Below are positions 7,645-16,049 of a stretch of DNA of 64,000 nt, one piece after another. The position numbers were made by a program, and so were the translations under genes. Numbering within the stretch: the first letter of the stretch is position 1; every line of letters starts with the position of its first letter. This DNA is from Bdellovibrionaceae bacterium UBA2339 (GTDB taxonomy: Bacteria > Bdellovibrionota > Bdellovibrionia > Bdellovibrionales > JAMPXM01): positions 5,627 through 69,626 of the forward strand of contig DDUL01000054.1 of NCBI GenBank assembly GCA_002344785.1. The letters run 5' to 3'. Under the pieces are notes generated by a model. The model searched no databases and was not told the DNA's origin. It saw nothing but the letters and a program-made list of their open reading frames with translations.

Positions 7645-8829
7645 TTGTTGAAGTCGAGAAGTTCGACAGATCTTGAACCATTTGCTCAGGAGACGGCTTG
7701 GCGCCGGCTCTTGGCGACTCGGCTCGCGACTCTCGGTGCGACTTTGTTGTTTTTATCCTCGAGTCTGAGCTGTGCGAGCAGCAGGAGCCGTCCGTCAACG
7801 GACTTAGGCGTCAAGACTCCTGCGACTTCGACCGAGAAAGCCGTCGAAGATCTGGTCTGCGGGCAAAAGACTGAAATGGGAACGCCGTTTAAGATTTGCC
7901 TGCATCTTCGCAACGAGCCAGGTGACTTTTCGGCGCGAGCTGAGAAAGCCGCCCGAGATCTAGAAGCGGCATTTGCCAAGATTGGCGAAATGAATCTTTG
8001 GATGAGCGATTGGCTCGAGACCTCAGAGCTTTCCCAGGTGAATGCGCGAGCCGGCCAAGAAGCCGTCACCGTACGGCCCGAGCTCGGCCAGCTGCTGCAA
8101 ATGACTTTGGATGTTGCGCGCGCCAGTGGCGGCGCTCTTGATCCAAGCTTCAATGTCTTCTTTGGACTTTACAATTTTAAGTCGGGACAAGAGCGCGAGC
8201 CCACAGCCGCGGAGATTGCTCAACGTCGGCCTCTCATCCGCTGGCAAGACATCGAAATCAAAAGTGGACCGTCGCCACAAGTGAAGCTGCGCCGGCGCGG
8301 AATGAAAATGGGTTTGGGCGCTGTCGGCCAAGGTTATGCGGCACAAATTGTCGCCGATGAACTTCGGCAGCTGGGATATCCGGGCGGCTATGTCGATGGC
8401 AGCGGTGACACCGTATTTTGGGGTAAAACCCCTAAACAAACACTCTGGACGACGGCGATACGAGATCCGCGCGATCACGCCAAGATCATCTTGCGAGTCT
8501 ACGGAACGGACATGGCGATCACGACGGCAGGTGACGACGAGAAATTTTTTTGGCGAAACGGGCGACGCGTACATCACATCATCGACCCACGGACAGGTCG
8601 GCCCGCGACGGCCTCGCGACAAGTTACGGTCATTGCTCGGCGCGGATTCGATGCGGACGCCTGGGACACAGCCGCTTTCGTGATGGGACCGGAACGAGCG
8701 ATCCCGATCTTGGAAGAGCGCGGCTTGCACGCGGTCATCGTCGATCGGCATGGCAAAGTATGGATCACGAAGGGGCTTGAGAAAGTGGAGACGCAGTGGG
8801 GGACGGCGTATGTCCCGAATTGGCGTTAA
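7645..8829 (+). CDS. apbE: FAD:protein FMN transferase (ApbE family), lipoprotein
   Basis: A 394-residue protein. The start is TTG at 7645, preceded by AGGAG at 5-nt spacing. The N-terminus carries a hydrophobic segment ending SSSLSCAS, a lipobox-like signal, so it is probably anchored in the periplasm. ApbE hallmarks are present: KMGLGAVGQGYAAQIVADEL (FAD-contacting helix), YVDGSGDTVFWG, HHIIDPRTGRPA, and DADAWDTAAFVMG (metal-binding Asp/Thr). ApbE enzymes transfer FMN from FAD onto Thr/Ser of exported flavoproteins. No clear FMN-acceptor protein lies next to it. Elsewhere, ApbE genes are often found with DUF3570/DUF4266 genes, which are present here 7-10 kb away. Its stop overlaps the convergent methyltransferase gene by 4 bp. 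Confidence 0.9.
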   Translation: MLKSRSSTDLEPFAQETAWRRLLATRLATLGATLLFLSSSLSCASSRSRPSTDLGVKTPATSTEKAVEDLVCGQKTEMGTPFKICLHLRNEPGDFSARAEKAARDLEAAFAKIGEMNLWMSDWLETSELSQVNARAGQEAVTVRPELGQLLQMTLDVARASGGALDPSFNVFFGLYNFKSGQEREPTAAEIAQRRPLIRWQDIEIKSGPSPQVKLRRRGMKMGLGAVGQGYAAQIVADELRQLGYPGGYVDGSGDTVFWGKTPKQTLWTTAIRDPRDHAKIILRVYGTDMAITTAGDDEKFFWRNGRRVHHIIDPRTGRPATASRQVTVIARRGFDADAWDTAAFVMGPERAIPILEERGLHAVIVDRHGKVWITKGLEKVETQWGTAYVPNWR

Positions 8830-10211
8830 GCAAAGTCCCGGAATCGCCGATCGAGCATAAACCGATCAAAGAACGCCGAGACAGCGATCAAGGCCTCCGC
8901 ATCGCTGATGCCATGTCGCTCCTTAAGTCGAGCCGCGAGGTCCGTGATCGAGCGGCGGCCGTCGACCTCACGCAGAAGTTCACTCATCGCGAGATGCGTG
9001 GCTGAGGCGGCAGCGAAGACGGGGAGAGCCGGAATGCTGAGTTGCGGATCACGAATCCATTCGATGCGGTCGTCAGCGAGTGGGCGCTCCGTGGGCGGTG
9101 GGCTGGAGTTACGTTGCCAAGTGAAACAAGTGAGGATCTCTTCTCGGCGATGAGCATCGATGGGCGAATGCAAGTACGGAGTCGAAGCCCGTTGCGTGCG
9201 GAGACTGCGAAAAAAAGTTGCGGCGGACTCTTCAGCTTCGGCGAGCGAGAGGTTTTCGCTTTCAGATCTGAAGTCGAAGCGCCACGAGCCGGCGTTGATC
9301 CATGCGCCGTCGGGCCGAAGCACTCGGGCGATTTCTGCGACAAGTTCAGAGAACCGTCGCGGCAGAATGTCGATCAGCCATGGGGTGATGACGATGTCGA
9401 AGCTCGAGGTGACAAGAGGCAATTGGTAAACATCGCCGAAAGCAAAGCTTAAGTGGTCGTGCGAGGCCGCCGGAAAGCCGCCGAGTTTGACCTCGCGGCC
9501 GGGACGATCTGGGTCGAGTGCTTGAACGGGGAAGTCCGCGCTCGTACGAGCCGCGCCGCCAAAGGCGAATTCCTGAGCCGCAAACAACAAGAGTGGGTTG
9601 AGATCGAGGCCAACGACGCGATGGCCGAGTTGTGCCAGATCATAGGCTAAGCGGCCAGCTCCGCATCCGAGGACGGCGATACGGAATTTCCCTGAGAACT
9701 CGGGCAACATTTGCTGGCTGATCAGTTCGAGCAGGCGTTCATTTTCGCCTGGAAAGAGCGAAGGTGACCAATCGCGTACGGCGTTGGGCGCGTACCCGAG
9801 CAAGCCTTGGCGGAGAGGAAGTCGATAGAATTCAGGGCCGGGAATCAGACGCTTGCGATCTTGGACCTTGAGCGGTTCAAGTGTGCGGCGGACGTACTCG
9901 AGGTGGAGAATTTTAAGCCGACGAATTTCAGTGAGACGCTTTCGCGTCGTCGCTGATGATGACTCGGAGATTTGTGACTTGAGGTCGGCGACTTCGGACT
10001 CGAGAAACTGCAGCAGTTGCAACGCTCGATCTCGCCACTCGACGAGGGCACGAGTCGGCTCCGGAAAGAGCCAAGGCAAGCCCTGGAAGACCGGAAATTG
10101 TCGATCGGCTCTTGAGGTTGAAGTCCAAACCGACTTCGCAGACAGATCCAACGCATCGGCTTCGGGATGCAGGGGGTCTGTCCACAGTTTTTGAAGCTCT
10201 GAGTTGGGCAT
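8826..10211 (-). CDS. SAM-dependent methyltransferase with N-terminal Trm112-like and C-terminal PqqD-like regions
   Basis: A 461-residue protein. The first 50 residues (CP-less, ending RQFPVFQGLPWLFPEP) resemble a Trm112-type knot. The central domain has methyltransferase motif I, IAVLGCGAGRLAYDLAQLGH, followed by VVGLDLNPLLLFAAQEF. Motif IV/V, IVITPWLIDILPRRFSELV, is followed by VLRPDGAWINAGSWRFD. This central part most resembles the N2227/carnosine N-methyltransferase type. The C-terminal 75 residues (LREVDGRRSITDLAARLKE) look like a PqqD-type peptide-binding winged helix, as in RiPP systems. The substrate is unknown; a peptide or small amine is my inference. The gene converges on apbE. 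Confidence 0.72.
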   Translation of the reverse strand: MPNSELQKLWTDPLHPEADALDLSAKSVWTSTSRADRQFPVFQGLPWLFPEPTRALVEWRDRALQLLQFLESEVADLKSQISESSSATTRKRLTEIRRLKILHLEYVRRTLEPLKVQDRKRLIPGPEFYRLPLRQGLLGYAPNAVRDWSPSLFPGENERLLELISQQMLPEFSGKFRIAVLGCGAGRLAYDLAQLGHRVVGLDLNPLLLFAAQEFAFGGAARTSADFPVQALDPDRPGREVKLGGFPAASHDHLSFAFGDVYQLPLVTSSFDIVITPWLIDILPRRFSELVAEIARVLRPDGAWINAGSWRFDFRSESENLSLAEAEESAATFFRSLRTQRASTPYLHSPIDAHRREEILTCFTWQRNSSPPPTERPLADDRIEWIRDPQLSIPALPVFAAASATHLAMSELLREVDGRRSITDLAARLKERHGISDAEALIAVSAFFDRFMLDRRFRDFA

Positions 10212-10322
10212 GTCTTGATTATGCGAAGTTCAAAGCGGGACTCACAAGTCCAATTCGCAATCGATCCAATAACGGAGTCTCAACAAGGCAATGCCAGGTC
10301 GTGTCTATCGGTCCGCCGAGTT

Positions 10323-11177
10323 TCAGAAAGTCTCGAGCGTGCCGATTTCGAATTGGATCGTGTCTGAGGCGACATTCGCTGCTTGCATCAGCCCCGTTGC
10401 AGTTTCGAGATTGCCGTTGAGTTGCGTACCCGCAAGATGGCTCGTGTTGGGATTGATGCTGCGATCGACATTGGAGAAGGTCGAGAAGGTCGTCACGAGT
10501 TGTCCATTGATGCGAATCTTGAGTGAGCGAATGCGAATTCCGCGAGTGGTGGTCTGCAGACTTGGTCGAGAGAGATGATAGATCGCGCTTCCGTCCGTGG
10601 CCGTGGAGCGACGGATGAGGAAGTGCAGTCGTGCGCCCGTCGGACTAGGGCCTTGGGTCAATTCGGTGTCGAGATCAAAGCTCATAATTGTATCTGTGGT
10701 GCCGGCCGAGATCACTTTCTCCGTCGTCAACGCTTGATAGCTGGTGCCGCCGCCTTCTTGGCAGGAAGTGAATTTGTTGAACTCGACATCAACCCAACTT
10801 TTGTTCGCGGGCGAGCCAGCGCCTTGGTGATCTGTTGTGGCGTACTGTTGAATCTTCGCTATGCCGCGAGTGGTGAAGTCGGTGTAGGCGAGAGCCAGAT
10901 CTCCATCCGCGAATACGCCAGTGCCCGCGCCACCTGTGCGATGGCAGTCTTTGCACGCCAGTGTGCGCAAGACTTTGTTATAGACCGTGCGCTGGAAGTT
11001 GCTTTGGTGGTCGTTGTTGCAAACGAAGAAGGCTCCCGAAGCTGAATCGAGATTCATGGGCACGAAATCGGCGCCGCAGTTCTGATAGAGCATGATACAA
11101 AAGGCCGCAGCGAGGCCGAGGATCAGGCGAGTTGCCCAACCCGTGCGACGGTGCTTTGTGCCCCTAGTGTCGGTCAT
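10323..11177 (-). CDS. exported CxxCH protein with QNC lipobox variant
   Basis: A 284-residue protein starting at ATG 11177 after GGGGGATCG. The hydrophobic signal segment ends IMLYQNCGADFVP; the QNC(G/S) ending recurs in two neighbours. A single CKDCH near residue 76 could bind c-type haem. The rest is predicted beta-rich, without a recognised domain. It is the last gene of a four-gene minus-strand set (14894 to 10323) with the DUF1501-like protein. The Cys-Cys-His followed by a beta-sandwich recalls the copper-dependent or planctomycete cytochrome modules, but that is only resemblance. Confidence 0.6.
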   Translation of the reverse strand: MTDTRGTKHRRTGWATRLILGLAAAFCIMLYQNCGADFVPMNLDSASGAFFVCNNDHQSNFQRTVYNKVLRTLACKDCHRTGGAGTGVFADGDLALAYTDFTTRGIAKIQQYATTDHQGAGSPANKSWVDVEFNKFTSCQEGGGTSYQALTTEKVISAGTTDTIMSFDLDTELTQGPSPTGARLHFLIRRSTATDGSAIYHLSRPSLQTTTRGIRIRSLKIRINGQLVTTFSTFSNVDRSINPNTSHLAGTQLNGNLETATGLMQAANVASDTIQFEIGTLETF

Positions 11178-11235
11178 CGATCCCCCATCGAATCCAACGT
11201 TCCATCAACATCAGTCTATCTCAAAATCAGCCGAT

Positions 11236-12777
11236 TTACTCGAAGCGGATCACCTCATCGAGTTGGCGTGTCTCAAAATAGCCCGGTAGGACTCGATCTA
11301 AGAGAGTTCGCTGTTTGGCGAATGCGAGATAGTTCGCGAAGGCTGCTGCCGCCGCGCGCTCGGCATTCGGCACGGGCGTGGTGGCATCCGTCGCAGCACC
11401 TTGGCCGTTGGTGTAGTGGCCAACTTGGTAACCGAAGCGATCGCTCTTCACGCTCGGGCGAGCGGTCGGGTCGTAGGCGATACAGTAAGACATGCCGCCT
11501 AAGCCGCGATCCGAGTTGAAGTCTGCACCGAATGTGTCGGAACCCGAGCCGACGGAACCATCTGTTGTGACGTAGATGAACACGGGACGGTTCATGACTC
11601 GCGCGGACTCGAGCACGGAACCGACGATTCGGCCGGCTGCTTGGTCTTGGTTGTTTTGATTGGCGCGGCCAGATCCGTGATAGTCGTAGCCGCCAAGATC
11701 GTAGCCGATGGTCGACGCATTGCCGAGCAGTCCGTTATAGACCATCGCCGCTTGAGCGTGCGCCGTGCTGTTGGCGGTGGCCGCGAATGCGGTCATCACA
11801 CCGGAGCCGCCGTTGACGGTGTCTCCGTTGGGGTCGACGACCGGGGAGCGCGATGCGAGCTCGACGTTTTTGCCTGTCGCACATTCGACAAGTTTGGAAA
11901 GCACTTGGCCCGTAGCTGAATTCGGCGAGGCGATCGTGCGGGCCTGTGTGCCTGAGAGTGAATTGACGAGCTCAAAGAGCTTTCGGCGTCGTGGCTCTGA
12001 CAAGTTCGTGCCGAGAACTCCGACGGGTCGGAGCGAGTTCACGATATCAGCGATGCCTCGCACGATGAGCGGCGCGGGCGGGTCAATGCGAGCGGCGCGA
12101 TTGTTGACGCCTGTGCCGGTGTTGCCGTTGGTTCCAAGATTGGGAAGCAATTCACCTGAGCGACCTGCGGCAACGACCAAGCCCGAAGCATCGAGTTGGT
12201 TTTGGCTGGTGTCATCGTTCGTGGTCACGCAGATTGCGATCAGCGAAGTCCGATCGATCGTTGCCGTGGATGCGCGTTCGAAGACACCGCGCCAAAAGAA
12301 TCCCGCAGTCGCGCCAGGCGTTCCGGCGGCAGCGTTGAGTACGCCGCTCATTCGCACGCCTTGAAACAGACTTTGAGATCGAGTGGCGTCTTGGAAGAAT
12401 GCGTTACCTGCGCCGAGACCCAGGGCTGTGTAAGTTGAGATCGGATCGCGACCCGCAGTGCCTGCGACCCCAAGCGGAATGTAGTTACTCGAGAGCGAGG
12501 CGCCGCCTGACAGGTTCACCGTACAGAACAAGGGCAATCCCGCATCGGGCACAACGCAAGTGTCAGAGGTTTGTGCGTAGGCTTTTGAGTGTGTGAGCAA
12601 GCTCAGCACCGACGGCGTCATCATGTAGCCGACGAATCCGAGAGCGCCGCTGGCAAGGAAATCGCGGCGAGTGGTGGGACGGCCGTGATCGGCGTGAAAG
12701 CGCGCTGTGCGGATTTCGCCGGTGACTCGGTCACGCACCTGCTTTTCGATGATCTCGGTTTTCTGATTGCGTCCCAT
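11236..12777 (-). CDS. Tat-exported DUF1501-like protein
   Basis: A 513-residue protein starting at ATG 12777 after GTAGGGGGAAAAA. A twin-arginine signal is visible: TTRRDFLASGALGFVGYMM at about residue 36, ending near AYAQ. The mature part contains GYDLGGYDYHGSGRANQNNQ and VFIYVTTDGSVGSGSDTFG. These resemble the GYDTH and DFGR regions of DUF1501 proteins, a sulfatase-like-fold family. Tat export suggests it folds with a cofactor in the cytoplasm. It sits between CxxCH or lipid-anchored partners in one operon, like the planctomycete DUF1501 plus cytochrome pairs. The exact family is uncertain; the molecular role is unknown. Confidence 0.6.
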   Translation of the reverse strand: MGRNQKTEIIEKQVRDRVTGEIRTARFHADHGRPTTRRDFLASGALGFVGYMMTPSVLSLLTHSKAYAQTSDTCVVPDAGLPLFCTVNLSGGASLSSNYIPLGVAGTAGRDPISTYTALGLGAGNAFFQDATRSQSLFQGVRMSGVLNAAAGTPGATAGFFWRGVFERASTATIDRTSLIAICVTTNDDTSQNQLDASGLVVAAGRSGELLPNLGTNGNTGTGVNNRAARIDPPAPLIVRGIADIVNSLRPVGVLGTNLSEPRRRKLFELVNSLSGTQARTIASPNSATGQVLSKLVECATGKNVELASRSPVVDPNGDTVNGGSGVMTAFAATANSTAHAQAAMVYNGLLGNASTIGYDLGGYDYHGSGRANQNNQDQAAGRIVGSVLESARVMNRPVFIYVTTDGSVGSGSDTFGADFNSDRGLGGMSYCIAYDPTARPSVKSDRFGYQVGHYTNGQGAATDATTPVPNAERAAAAAFANYLAFAKQRTLLDRVLPGYFETRQLDEVIRFE

Positions 12778-12861
12778 TTTTTCCCCCTACGCCCAAGAAC
12801 TCAAACTCAATCCATTCAGCTCGCTGTTGCGATCTCGCGCGACCCCCGCGCGGATCACCGA

Positions 12862-13572
12862 TCACATCTTGATCGCGTCCAGCGAGGACATCATCGACGT
12901 GCACACAAAGAGCATGGCATTCGCAGTATCTGTCGCGGCCGTCGTAGCTGTGAAACTTGCAGGTCGTCCGTCGGCCATGGCTTCATCGAGCATACGCTTG
13001 ATAAGCACGCGCTCGGCAGACGACTCGTTGCGGCCCCAGAACGATCGGGCCATGCGACGAATCACTTCGTCTTTGGCGGCTTCGGTGATTCCGGCGCTGC
13101 CTTGGATATTCGTGAAGTCGACAAGTCCGAGAAAGCGACGATCACCTGCGGCTAGTGCTCGCTCGCGCGTGATCAACTCATCGCAGACATCTGCGGCTGT
13201 ATTGGCGATCGCAGACATCATAGGTGCGTTGACGCTGTCGACTTTGCCCGTCTCGGTGATTTTGGTCTTCGCCGAAAGGAAGCGGGTGATCTTTGCCGCG
13301 GGAACTGTCGTGACGCCGGCCATTTGCTGCATCGAAATCAGCAAGTTTTCGGAATACACGATCGTGATCGGCTTGGTGTCTTGTGAGATGTCGAGCGGTG
13401 CAGGGTTCGCGTTCGGATCAGGAACGCTCGCGCCCTTCGTCTCCATCATTCCAGGACTACAGTTTTGGAAGCCGACGATCATCACGGCCGCGAGAGCGGG
13501 CAAGCTGATCGACGCTGTGAGTTTGCGGCGCTTTGAGAGGGACAGATCGCGGAAGTTCTTAAGTAATTTCAT
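12862..13572 (-). CDS. lipoprotein of unknown function with QNC lipobox variant
   Basis: A 236-residue protein. I use the ATG at 13572 because GGAGGGAGGACAT sits in front of it; an in-frame start 27 nt further upstream lacks this. The N-terminus KRRKLTASISL leads into a hydrophobic core ending VGFQNCSPGMM, the same [FY]QNC ending as its neighbours. The mature part is alpha-helical with no known domain or CxxCH. It lies 14 nt downstream of the 435-residue CxxCH protein and 84 nt upstream of the DUF1501-like gene. It is probably a structural or adaptor partner of that set; this is inference. Confidence 0.6.
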   Translation of the reverse strand: MKLLKNFRDLSLSKRRKLTASISLPALAAVMIVGFQNCSPGMMETKGASVPDPNANPAPLDISQDTKPITIVYSENLLISMQQMAGVTTVPAAKITRFLSAKTKITETGKVDSVNAPMMSAIANTAADVCDELITRERALAAGDRRFLGLVDFTNIQGSAGITEAAKDEVIRRMARSFWGRNESSAERVLIKRMLDEAMADGRPASFTATTAATDTANAMLFVCTSMMSSLDAIKM

Positions 13573-13586
13573 ATGTCCTCCCTCCT

Positions 13587-14894
13587 TCACTGCACACAAA
13601 CGTTGTCGAGCGCGACTCGCTCAAACAAACGGCGAAGGTGGTAGTTATCGACCTCAAATTGATTGGCGTGATCGAGGATGCGGCCTTCTTCGTTCGGCAT
13701 CGGGCTTCGGCCGCAAACCCCTTCGAATACGCGCTTCACCATACAGCGTGAGAAGCCGCGGCTTTCGGCGATGGCGCGCCCGAACTCGGACATACCGTTG
13801 CCTTGCAAGGGCGTTCGCCAGCCAAAGAGCTGCGAGTTTTTGCCGTTGATCGCGTGATTCACCCAAGAGTTGTTCGTGGTCTGATAACCCGCGGGGAACT
13901 CGTTCGCGTTTCGATTCATCTTCGCGTTCACCGTCGCGGGTGTCAGTCGAGCTTGGCCGTTGACGAAGTCGACGTGAGCGAAGGCGCCGCGGAAACCGTC
14001 CATCTGCGCGTGACAAGTTTTGCAGCTGGTCAGGTAAGTGTTGAGCGAGCCCCCAGGCTGACGATCCACGTCGCGTGCGACGCGGTTGTCAGGCGCCGAG
14101 CCATCGGCCCACTCGGGCATGGTCACGCACATGAACATTTTGAATGTGTACTCGACCAGGCGGCGATTTGTTCCGGCGACCGCATGGGCTTGCATGAAAG
14201 CTGTTGAAGTGATCAGTCCCGCGGGATCCGGGTGATCGGCCAAAGTGCCGTTCACGAAGGCGCGTTGCGGAGAGCGGCGGCGAAGGACGCTATGCATGGA
14301 AAGTCCGCGTGCCTCAAGATCCAAGAAGTGGTTGGGAGCCGCGTTGTTTCCGGCAACCGTGAAGATATCGTTGTCGGTGTTTCGAATGGCAGGTGTCGCC
14401 GAGCTCGCAATCGTCGGATCGACTTGATAAATGAAGTTTCCGGTCAGCAACTCTTTGGCGCTTGTGGTGTCGGAGTCGCGCACCACGCCGACGAAAGTGG
14501 TGACGAAGTCGTTTAACGAAGCGCGGACCGAAGCGTCGCGAGTCGACATCGCTCGGGCGATGTCGCGAACACGAACGTCATAGAACAATGGGTCGGCTGT
14601 CGCGACGGCGGCAGCGTCTTGATGGCGATTGGCTCGCAAGAGAATTTCCATTTGGCCGAGGCGCGGGTCATCAATGGGCACGCGCACGGCGGTCAGGGCT
14701 TGAAACAAACGTTGCGCACGGGCTCGGTGTGACGAGATCGTCGCGTTGGGATCGGGTACAGATTGAATGATAGGAGTCACGGGAGCCTGTGTGTGCGCCG
14801 GCCGACTCCACAAAGCCGCAGCACCTAGCAGAATGCCGCCGCCGATACGGATGAACGTCGTCGTCCTTGTCGTCGTCTCAGAATAGGACGTCAT
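13587..14894 (-). CDS. exported CxxCH protein resembling DUF1592/DUF1588/DUF1585 cytochrome modules
   Basis: A 435-residue protein with ATG at 14894 behind a G-rich Shine-Dalgarno. The N-terminal signal is GGGILLGAAALWSRPAHTQA. A CKTCHAQMDGFRGAF motif near residue 280 resembles the CxSCHxxMDPxGxALE site of planctomycete-type DUF1588. The C-terminus, GFSRCMVKRVFEGVCGR followed by a long helix, resembles DUF1585. This suggests a periplasmic haem-binding partner of the DUF1501-like protein. It is the first gene of its four-gene operon. Only one CxxCH motif is present, so haem binding is inferred. Confidence 0.6.
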   Translation of the reverse strand: MTSYSETTTRTTTFIRIGGGILLGAAALWSRPAHTQAPVTPIIQSVPDPNATISSHRARAQRLFQALTAVRVPIDDPRLGQMEILLRANRHQDAAAVATADPLFYDVRVRDIARAMSTRDASVRASLNDFVTTFVGVVRDSDTTSAKELLTGNFIYQVDPTIASSATPAIRNTDNDIFTVAGNNAAPNHFLDLEARGLSMHSVLRRRSPQRAFVNGTLADHPDPAGLITSTAFMQAHAVAGTNRRLVEYTFKMFMCVTMPEWADGSAPDNRVARDVDRQPGGSLNTYLTSCKTCHAQMDGFRGAFAHVDFVNGQARLTPATVNAKMNRNANEFPAGYQTTNNSWVNHAINGKNSQLFGWRTPLQGNGMSEFGRAIAESRGFSRCMVKRVFEGVCGRSPMPNEEGRILDHANQFEVDNYHLRRLFERVALDNVCVQ

Positions 14895-15231
14895 CTCTGA
14901 ACCCCCCTGCCAACAACCCCTTGTCGGCTTAGTTTCACCCAGACCTTAGTCGAAGGGCGCAAGACGGCCGTTCGATTTGAGGTCTCAGCCGATGAAGGGG
15001 AGCAGGTCCCATGCCGTGTCAGCTTCGTTTATCTACGTCAAATGTCAGACCACCCCACCAGGGGTTAGACAGGTGTCAAAGGCTCAGGCACTTCCCGGGA
15101 GCTGGCGCATTTGCGTGGTTGTGGGAGAGGTTCAAGCCAAGCTAAGTCACTGAGGTTGCAGGTGAAACTGAGGTGGGGGCGGCAGATTTTAGCGCTGCGG
15201 TGACGGATCCTGGCGTGAAGTGGCGAGTGGG
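14895..15231. other. 337-bp spacer between two minus-strand operons
   Basis: No credible gene is visible; the ORFs crossing it are short and out of frame with both neighbours. It carries the candidate sigma-28-like promoter near its left end. Around 15050-15065 there is an imperfect dyad around ACCCCACCAGGGGT. I see no T-rich terminator hairpin for the upstream CxxCH lipoprotein gene. Confidence 0.5.
14921..14948 (-). promoter_or_regulatory. candidate sigma-28-like promoter of the DUF1501 operon
   Basis: Read on the minus strand, TAAGGTCT (14948-14941) is followed after 12 nt by GCCGACAA (14928-14921). Compare the FliA consensus TAAAGTTT-N11-GCCGATAA: 6/8 and 7/8 matches, with spacing one base long. 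Transcription would begin about 20 nt before the ATG at 14894, a sensible leader length. The match could be chance in a GC-rich genome. Confidence 0.3.
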
Positions 15232-15693
15232 TCAGAGCTGGGTTTCCAGCCACGTGTAGATCGGCGTCACGCTGGAGGTGGATCTCAGGAACTTGCCGCC
15301 GGCATGTTGTTTGGGCGAAGTCGGATCTATTGTCGAAAGAACTCGCGAATAGCCGCGCGCGCACATGTTGAGGTGTGCCTCATTTTGAACCGTTGAAGAG
15401 TTCACATCATCGGCTGCCGCCGGAACTTTGAATCCGGCGGACGGACTGCCGCCGTCGGTGGAGTGACAGCTCGCGCAGTGGGTCTTGAGTGCGGTGAGAG
15501 CAGGCGTAAGAGTCGCGAGATCGCCGGCCGTTAATGTCGTGCAGAATCCTGTGACGGAAGCTCCCGGAGTTTCACGACTCATCTCGACGCTGCAGTTTTG
15601 ATAGGAAATCAAAAGCAAAATGGCGCTGATTGATCCCAGTAGCCGAAAACCCCAGCCTGGTCCCGCGGAGCGTGGACGAGTCGAAGTGGACAT
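15232..15693 (-). CDS. small CxxCH lipoprotein with QNC lipobox variant
   Basis: A 153-residue protein. The chosen ATG at 15693 has GAAGG 7 nt upstream. The signal segment ends LLLISYQNCSVEMS. A CASCHSTDGG motif near residue 82 is a single c-type-haem site, in a short all-helical context (LTPALTALKTHCASCH) typical of monohaem cytochrome-like subunits. The C-terminus SSVTPIYTWLETQL ends in a helix, as in those subunits. It is the last gene of the SH3/DUF3570/TlpA/DUF4266 operon, 19 nt after the DUF4266 stop. An electron carrier is likely but not proven. Confidence 0.65.
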   Translation of the reverse strand: MSTSTRPRSAGPGWGFRLLGSISAILLLISYQNCSVEMSRETPGASVTGFCTTLTAGDLATLTPALTALKTHCASCHSTDGGSPSAGFKVPAAADDVNSSTVQNEAHLNMCARGYSRVLSTIDPTSPKQHAGGKFLRSTSSVTPIYTWLETQL

Positions 15694-15712
15694 TGAGTTG
15701 CCTTCGCCGGGC

Positions 15713-16009
15713 TTAGTTACAACCACAGCCGCCCCCTGCGCCGCCGAATCCGCCGACGGATCCTTCGCGTGCGTTGAACATGTGGTTCATGTGCGCTTGC
15801 TCTTTGGGTGCGGCGACTAAGGCCATGCCGGGCTTGGCGAGGTTCGCCTTCTCGAACGCGCTCACTCGCTTGCCCAACACACCACAGCCGCTCAGGGAAC
15901 CGACCAGGCCGATGAAGAGCAGAGATCGCCCAAGCACAGATCCGCGCCCGACCAATAGGCTTGCAGCAACTGCAAGTCGTCGTTGGGATGGGATGGACGT
16001 GTCGCGCAT
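15713..16009 (-). CDS. DUF4266 small lipoprotein with GGGCGCN C-terminus
   Basis: A 98-residue protein. The ATG at 16009 has GGAG at 6-nt spacing. The N-terminal hydrophobic stretch ends SLSGCGVLG, a canonical lipobox. The mature part is only about 50 residues: SAFEKANLAKPGMAL, then HMNHMFNAREGSVGG, and finally GGAGGGCGCN at the very end. This is the DUF4266 pattern, in which the Gly-rich tail with two Cys is strictly terminal. Such a tail could bind metal or be post-translationally modified. It sits in the order that is typical for the family, beside DUF3570 and a TlpA-type thioredoxin. The role of the family is not established as far as I know. Confidence 0.85.
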   Translation of the reverse strand: MRDTSIPSQRRLAVAASLLVGRGSVLGRSLLFIGLVGSLSGCGVLGKRVSAFEKANLAKPGMALVAAPKEQAHMNHMFNAREGSVGGFGGAGGGCGCN

Positions 16010-16049
16010 CAATTACTCCTCGATCGGGGCATCGTGACCTCGAACTTCA

